A stretch of 6,267 nt of DNA, taken from contig JAFGJR010000244.1 in assembly GCA_016928975.1 (NCBI GenBank), positions 1 to 6,267 of the forward strand, in the 5' to 3' direction. Below the pieces are notes generated by a model that did not search any database, had not been told where the DNA came from, and was given only the letters and a program-made list of their open reading frames with translations. Positions 5,107-6,267 of this stretch are shown piece by piece (position 1 is the stretch's first letter; each line of letters starts with the position of its first letter). The position numbers were made by a program, and so were the translations under genes. The stretch is from Sedimentisphaerales bacterium. Its GTDB lineage: Bacteria; Planctomycetota; Phycisphaerae; Sedimentisphaerales; SG8-4.

Positions 5107-6149
5107 TGTATGAACAACGGGACAAGACGGTCGATATCCTGAGGGGTGTGGCGATATTGATCATGATTGCGGCAAATTCGTCGGCCTTTGTCTTCGCTGA
5201 ACCGCACCCGTATTGGTTCCGTTGTGTGAGCTCCGTTGCGGCTCCACTGTTCGTCACCCTCGCCGGAATGATGATTCGTTTCTCGCAGATTCGTAAGAAC
5301 TACCCATTCGTCTATTTCCTTAGGCGGGGGTTTATGCTGATCGCCGTTGCCGTCTTTCTGGATGTGGCTGCATTCCTCCAGTACCCGTGTACCTCTTTTG
5401 ACGTGCTCTATATCATCGGCATCTCTGCGCCCCTTGGGTTTCTCTTCGGCCGGATACGCCGAACATCTGTACAATGGATAGTGATTGTCGCCATCTTCCT
5501 ACTGACACCACTACTCCAGCACTGTTTTGGCTATACGCCATACCCTTCCGAATTTCGTCTTGATGGCAGCTACCGGATCGTCGTAGAAAGCCAAACCAGT
5601 GTGATGAACCACCTGTTCATAGACGGCTGGTTTCCCGTCTTTCCCTGGCTGGGATTCTCCCTGTTGGGCGTTATGTTGGGTTCCCATCGATGGCAAGGCG
5701 GGGACATCCGAGTGTTTTGTCAGAAGACGATGGTTCTCATCGCCTGTGCGTGTCTTGCCGTCGGGGTCCTTCTCAAGGTCCTGTTTCCTGTTCACCTCTA
5801 CATACGGGACGGGTTCGGTGAAGTATTCTACCCGCCAACCGTGGGATTCGTTACGTACACGGTGGGCATCCTCCTGGCACTGTTTGCCGTATTCGATAGG
5901 GTCTCATTCTCAAAGCTGTTAGAACCGCTTGAAACCATCGGTCGGTCATCACTCTTTCTCTACGCCCTGCATTGGTTTGCGATCAACTATGTGTTCTCGC
6001 TCCTGTTTGAAGGATTAGACGGACTCCGCTTCACTCTCTTCTGGCTGTGCTTCGCGGCGCTCATGACGGCGGTTGCCTACGGCCTGAGACGGCTGAAAAC
6101 CAAACGGAGACAGCAGCCGTGGTACTTGCGATTTGCGCTGGGAGGCTGA
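5106..6149 (+). CDS. Polytopic membrane acyltransferase-like protein (HGSNAT/DUF1624 or acyltransferase_3 type)
   Basis: The 347-residue protein begins MYEQRDKTVDILRGVAILIM. The D-x-LRG motif leading into helix 1 (about 11-30) is typical of membrane acyltransferases of the DUF1624/YeiB and acyltransferase_3 groups. About ten helices follow, with VAAPLFVTLAG (44-54), FDVLYIIGIS (98-107), the FPWLGFSLLGVMLG segment (179-192) and, near the end, the IGRSSLFLYALHW segment (278-290, His289), all usual in these families. It probably acylates a surface glycan or lipid; donor and acceptor cannot be read. The common histidine after helix 1 in DUF1624 relatives seems replaced (Asn24-Ser). The ATG at 5106 is chosen because the only in-frame extension (TTG 5022) reads through the left repeat into non-homologous residues. 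No Shine-Dalgarno site precedes it. Base composition is visibly more AT-rich than murF-mraY, suggesting separate ancestry. Inverted repeats bracket it and a probable RAYT follows 91 bp later. Confidence 0.82.
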   Translation: MYEQRDKTVDILRGVAILIMIAANSSAFVFAEPHPYWFRCVSSVAAPLFVTLAGMMIRFSQIRKNYPFVYFLRRGFMLIAVAVFLDVAAFLQYPCTSFDVLYIIGISAPLGFLFGRIRRTSVQWIVIVAIFLLTPLLQHCFGYTPYPSEFRLDGSYRIVVESQTSVMNHLFIDGWFPVFPWLGFSLLGVMLGSHRWQGGDIRVFCQKTMVLIACACLAVGVLLKVLFPVHLYIRDGFGEVFYPPTVGFVTYTVGILLALFAVFDRVSFSKLLEPLETIGRSSLFLYALHWFAINYVFSLLFEGLDGLRFTLFWLCFAALMTAVAYGLRRLKTKRRQQPWYLRFALGG

Positions 6150-6167
6150 ACCACACGGCGATCCGGC

Positions 6168-6203
6168 ATCGATAATAGGGATAATAGGGACGCACCCTAT
6201 TTT
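6168..6203 (-). repeat. Right REP-like element of inverted pair
   Basis: Read on the minus strand from 6203, it has the same block order as the left element: the 23-bp identical block (6203-6181) with its palindrome (6183-6201), continuing into nonamers ATTATCCCT (6185-6177) and ATTATCGAT (6176-6168). The nonamer part has diverged from the left copy, whereas the palindrome block is identical. It lies 18 bp after the acyltransferase stop and 3 bp before a promoter. Confidence 0.9.
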
Positions 6204-6209
6204 CTCTTG
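6183..6209 (+). terminator. Possible terminator formed by right palindrome
   Basis: A 7-bp stem, AATAGGG with CCCTATT around ACGCA, is followed by TTCTCTTG, so the tract after the stem reads TTTTCTCTT. It could end the acyltransferase transcript before the next promoter. The stem has only three GC pairs, so efficiency would be modest. Confidence 0.35.
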
Positions 6210-6234
6210 ACATTGTGCTTGGTGGGACTATGAT
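6207..6234 (+). promoter_or_regulatory. Near-consensus promoter of the RAYT-like gene
   Basis: TTGACA (6207-6212, perfect) and TATGAT (6229-6234, 5 of 6) are 16 bp apart, the best promoter in the window. The -10 ends 6 bp before the ATG at 6241, so transcription would start at or next to the start codon and give a leaderless mRNA. It begins 4 bp after the right repeat. Confidence 0.55.
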
Positions 6235-6240
6235 GGGGGC

Positions 6241-6267
6241 ATGCCCAGAGCTGCACGAGTCGTGATA
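6241..6267 (+). CDS. Probable REP-associated tyrosine transposase (RAYT, Y1 family), N-terminus only
   Basis: Nine codons are present, reading MPRAARVVI, before the window ends. Y1/IS200-like RAYT proteins often open with MPR-x-AR-x-V/I and continue toward a (P)HHVTQRGN segment, so the match, though short, is characteristic. RAYTs are single-strand DNA transposases tied to REP palindromes and usually lie next to them. Here a REP-like palindrome lies 39 bp upstream and its inverted partner 1.1 kb further left. GGGGG (6235-6239) is immediately upstream of the ATG, but spacing is too short for a normal ribosome site. The HUH and tyrosine catalytic motifs lie outside the window, so the call rests on the N-terminus plus context. 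Confidence 0.55.

Noticed and set aside
4887..5474. Minus-strand reading frame spanning the left repeat and the acyltransferase 5' half
   Set aside because: It overlaps the well-supported acyltransferase on the opposite strand and shows no recognisable domain.
5071..6203. Classical DDE insertion sequence with terminal inverted repeats
   Set aside because: The enclosed gene is a membrane acyltransferase, not a transposase, and no target-site duplication is visible outside the repeats.

Overview
This window looks like part of a chromosome from an uncultured member of the Planctomycetota, probably Phycisphaerae or Sedimentisphaerales-like. That placement is an inference. It rests on the style of the MurF and MraY proteins (for example the MraY C-terminal motif HHHFHLAGWSEPQVVVRFW), a cysteine-rich Lgt motif, GC-rich mur genes, and short dispersed repeats packed into the intergenic DNA.

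Layout. (1) Positions 1-668, minus strand: the N-terminal 222 residues of prolipoprotein diacylglyceryl transferase (lgt). No single long reading frame with a visible stop marks it, because it runs off the left edge. (2) 669-1063: a divergent intergenic region with a plausible sigma70-type promoter for each side. (3) 1064-3642, plus strand: murF and mraY, overlapping by ATGA. They encode the last cytoplasmic step (UDP-MurNAc-pentapeptide synthesis) and the first membrane step (lipid I synthesis) of peptidoglycan precursor assembly. The rest of the usual dcw cluster does not follow. (4) 3643-5070: about 1.4 kb with no convincing gene. It holds an array of at least nine copies of a 16-bp core (ATTGGCTTTGTTTCGC), several preceded by heptamer tracts, then a chain of small palindromes and short direct repeats. 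(5) 5071-6203: a visibly AT-richer polytopic membrane acyltransferase-like gene, bounded by a perfect 23-bp inverted repeat that contains a small palindrome. (6) 6207-6267: a near-consensus promoter and the first nine codons (MPRAARVVI) of what looks like a REP-associated tyrosine transposase (RAYT, Y1/IS200-like), cut by the right edge.

How it fits together. Lgt, MurF and MraY are envelope housekeeping enzymes. The right half looks like an accumulation site for small non-autonomous repeats. The most interesting arrangement is a cargo-like membrane acyltransferase framed by REP-like palindromes in opposite orientation and followed at once by a probable RAYT. The second is the modular core-plus-heptamer array behind mraY, whose copies fall in all three reading phases and so are not protein-coding repeats.
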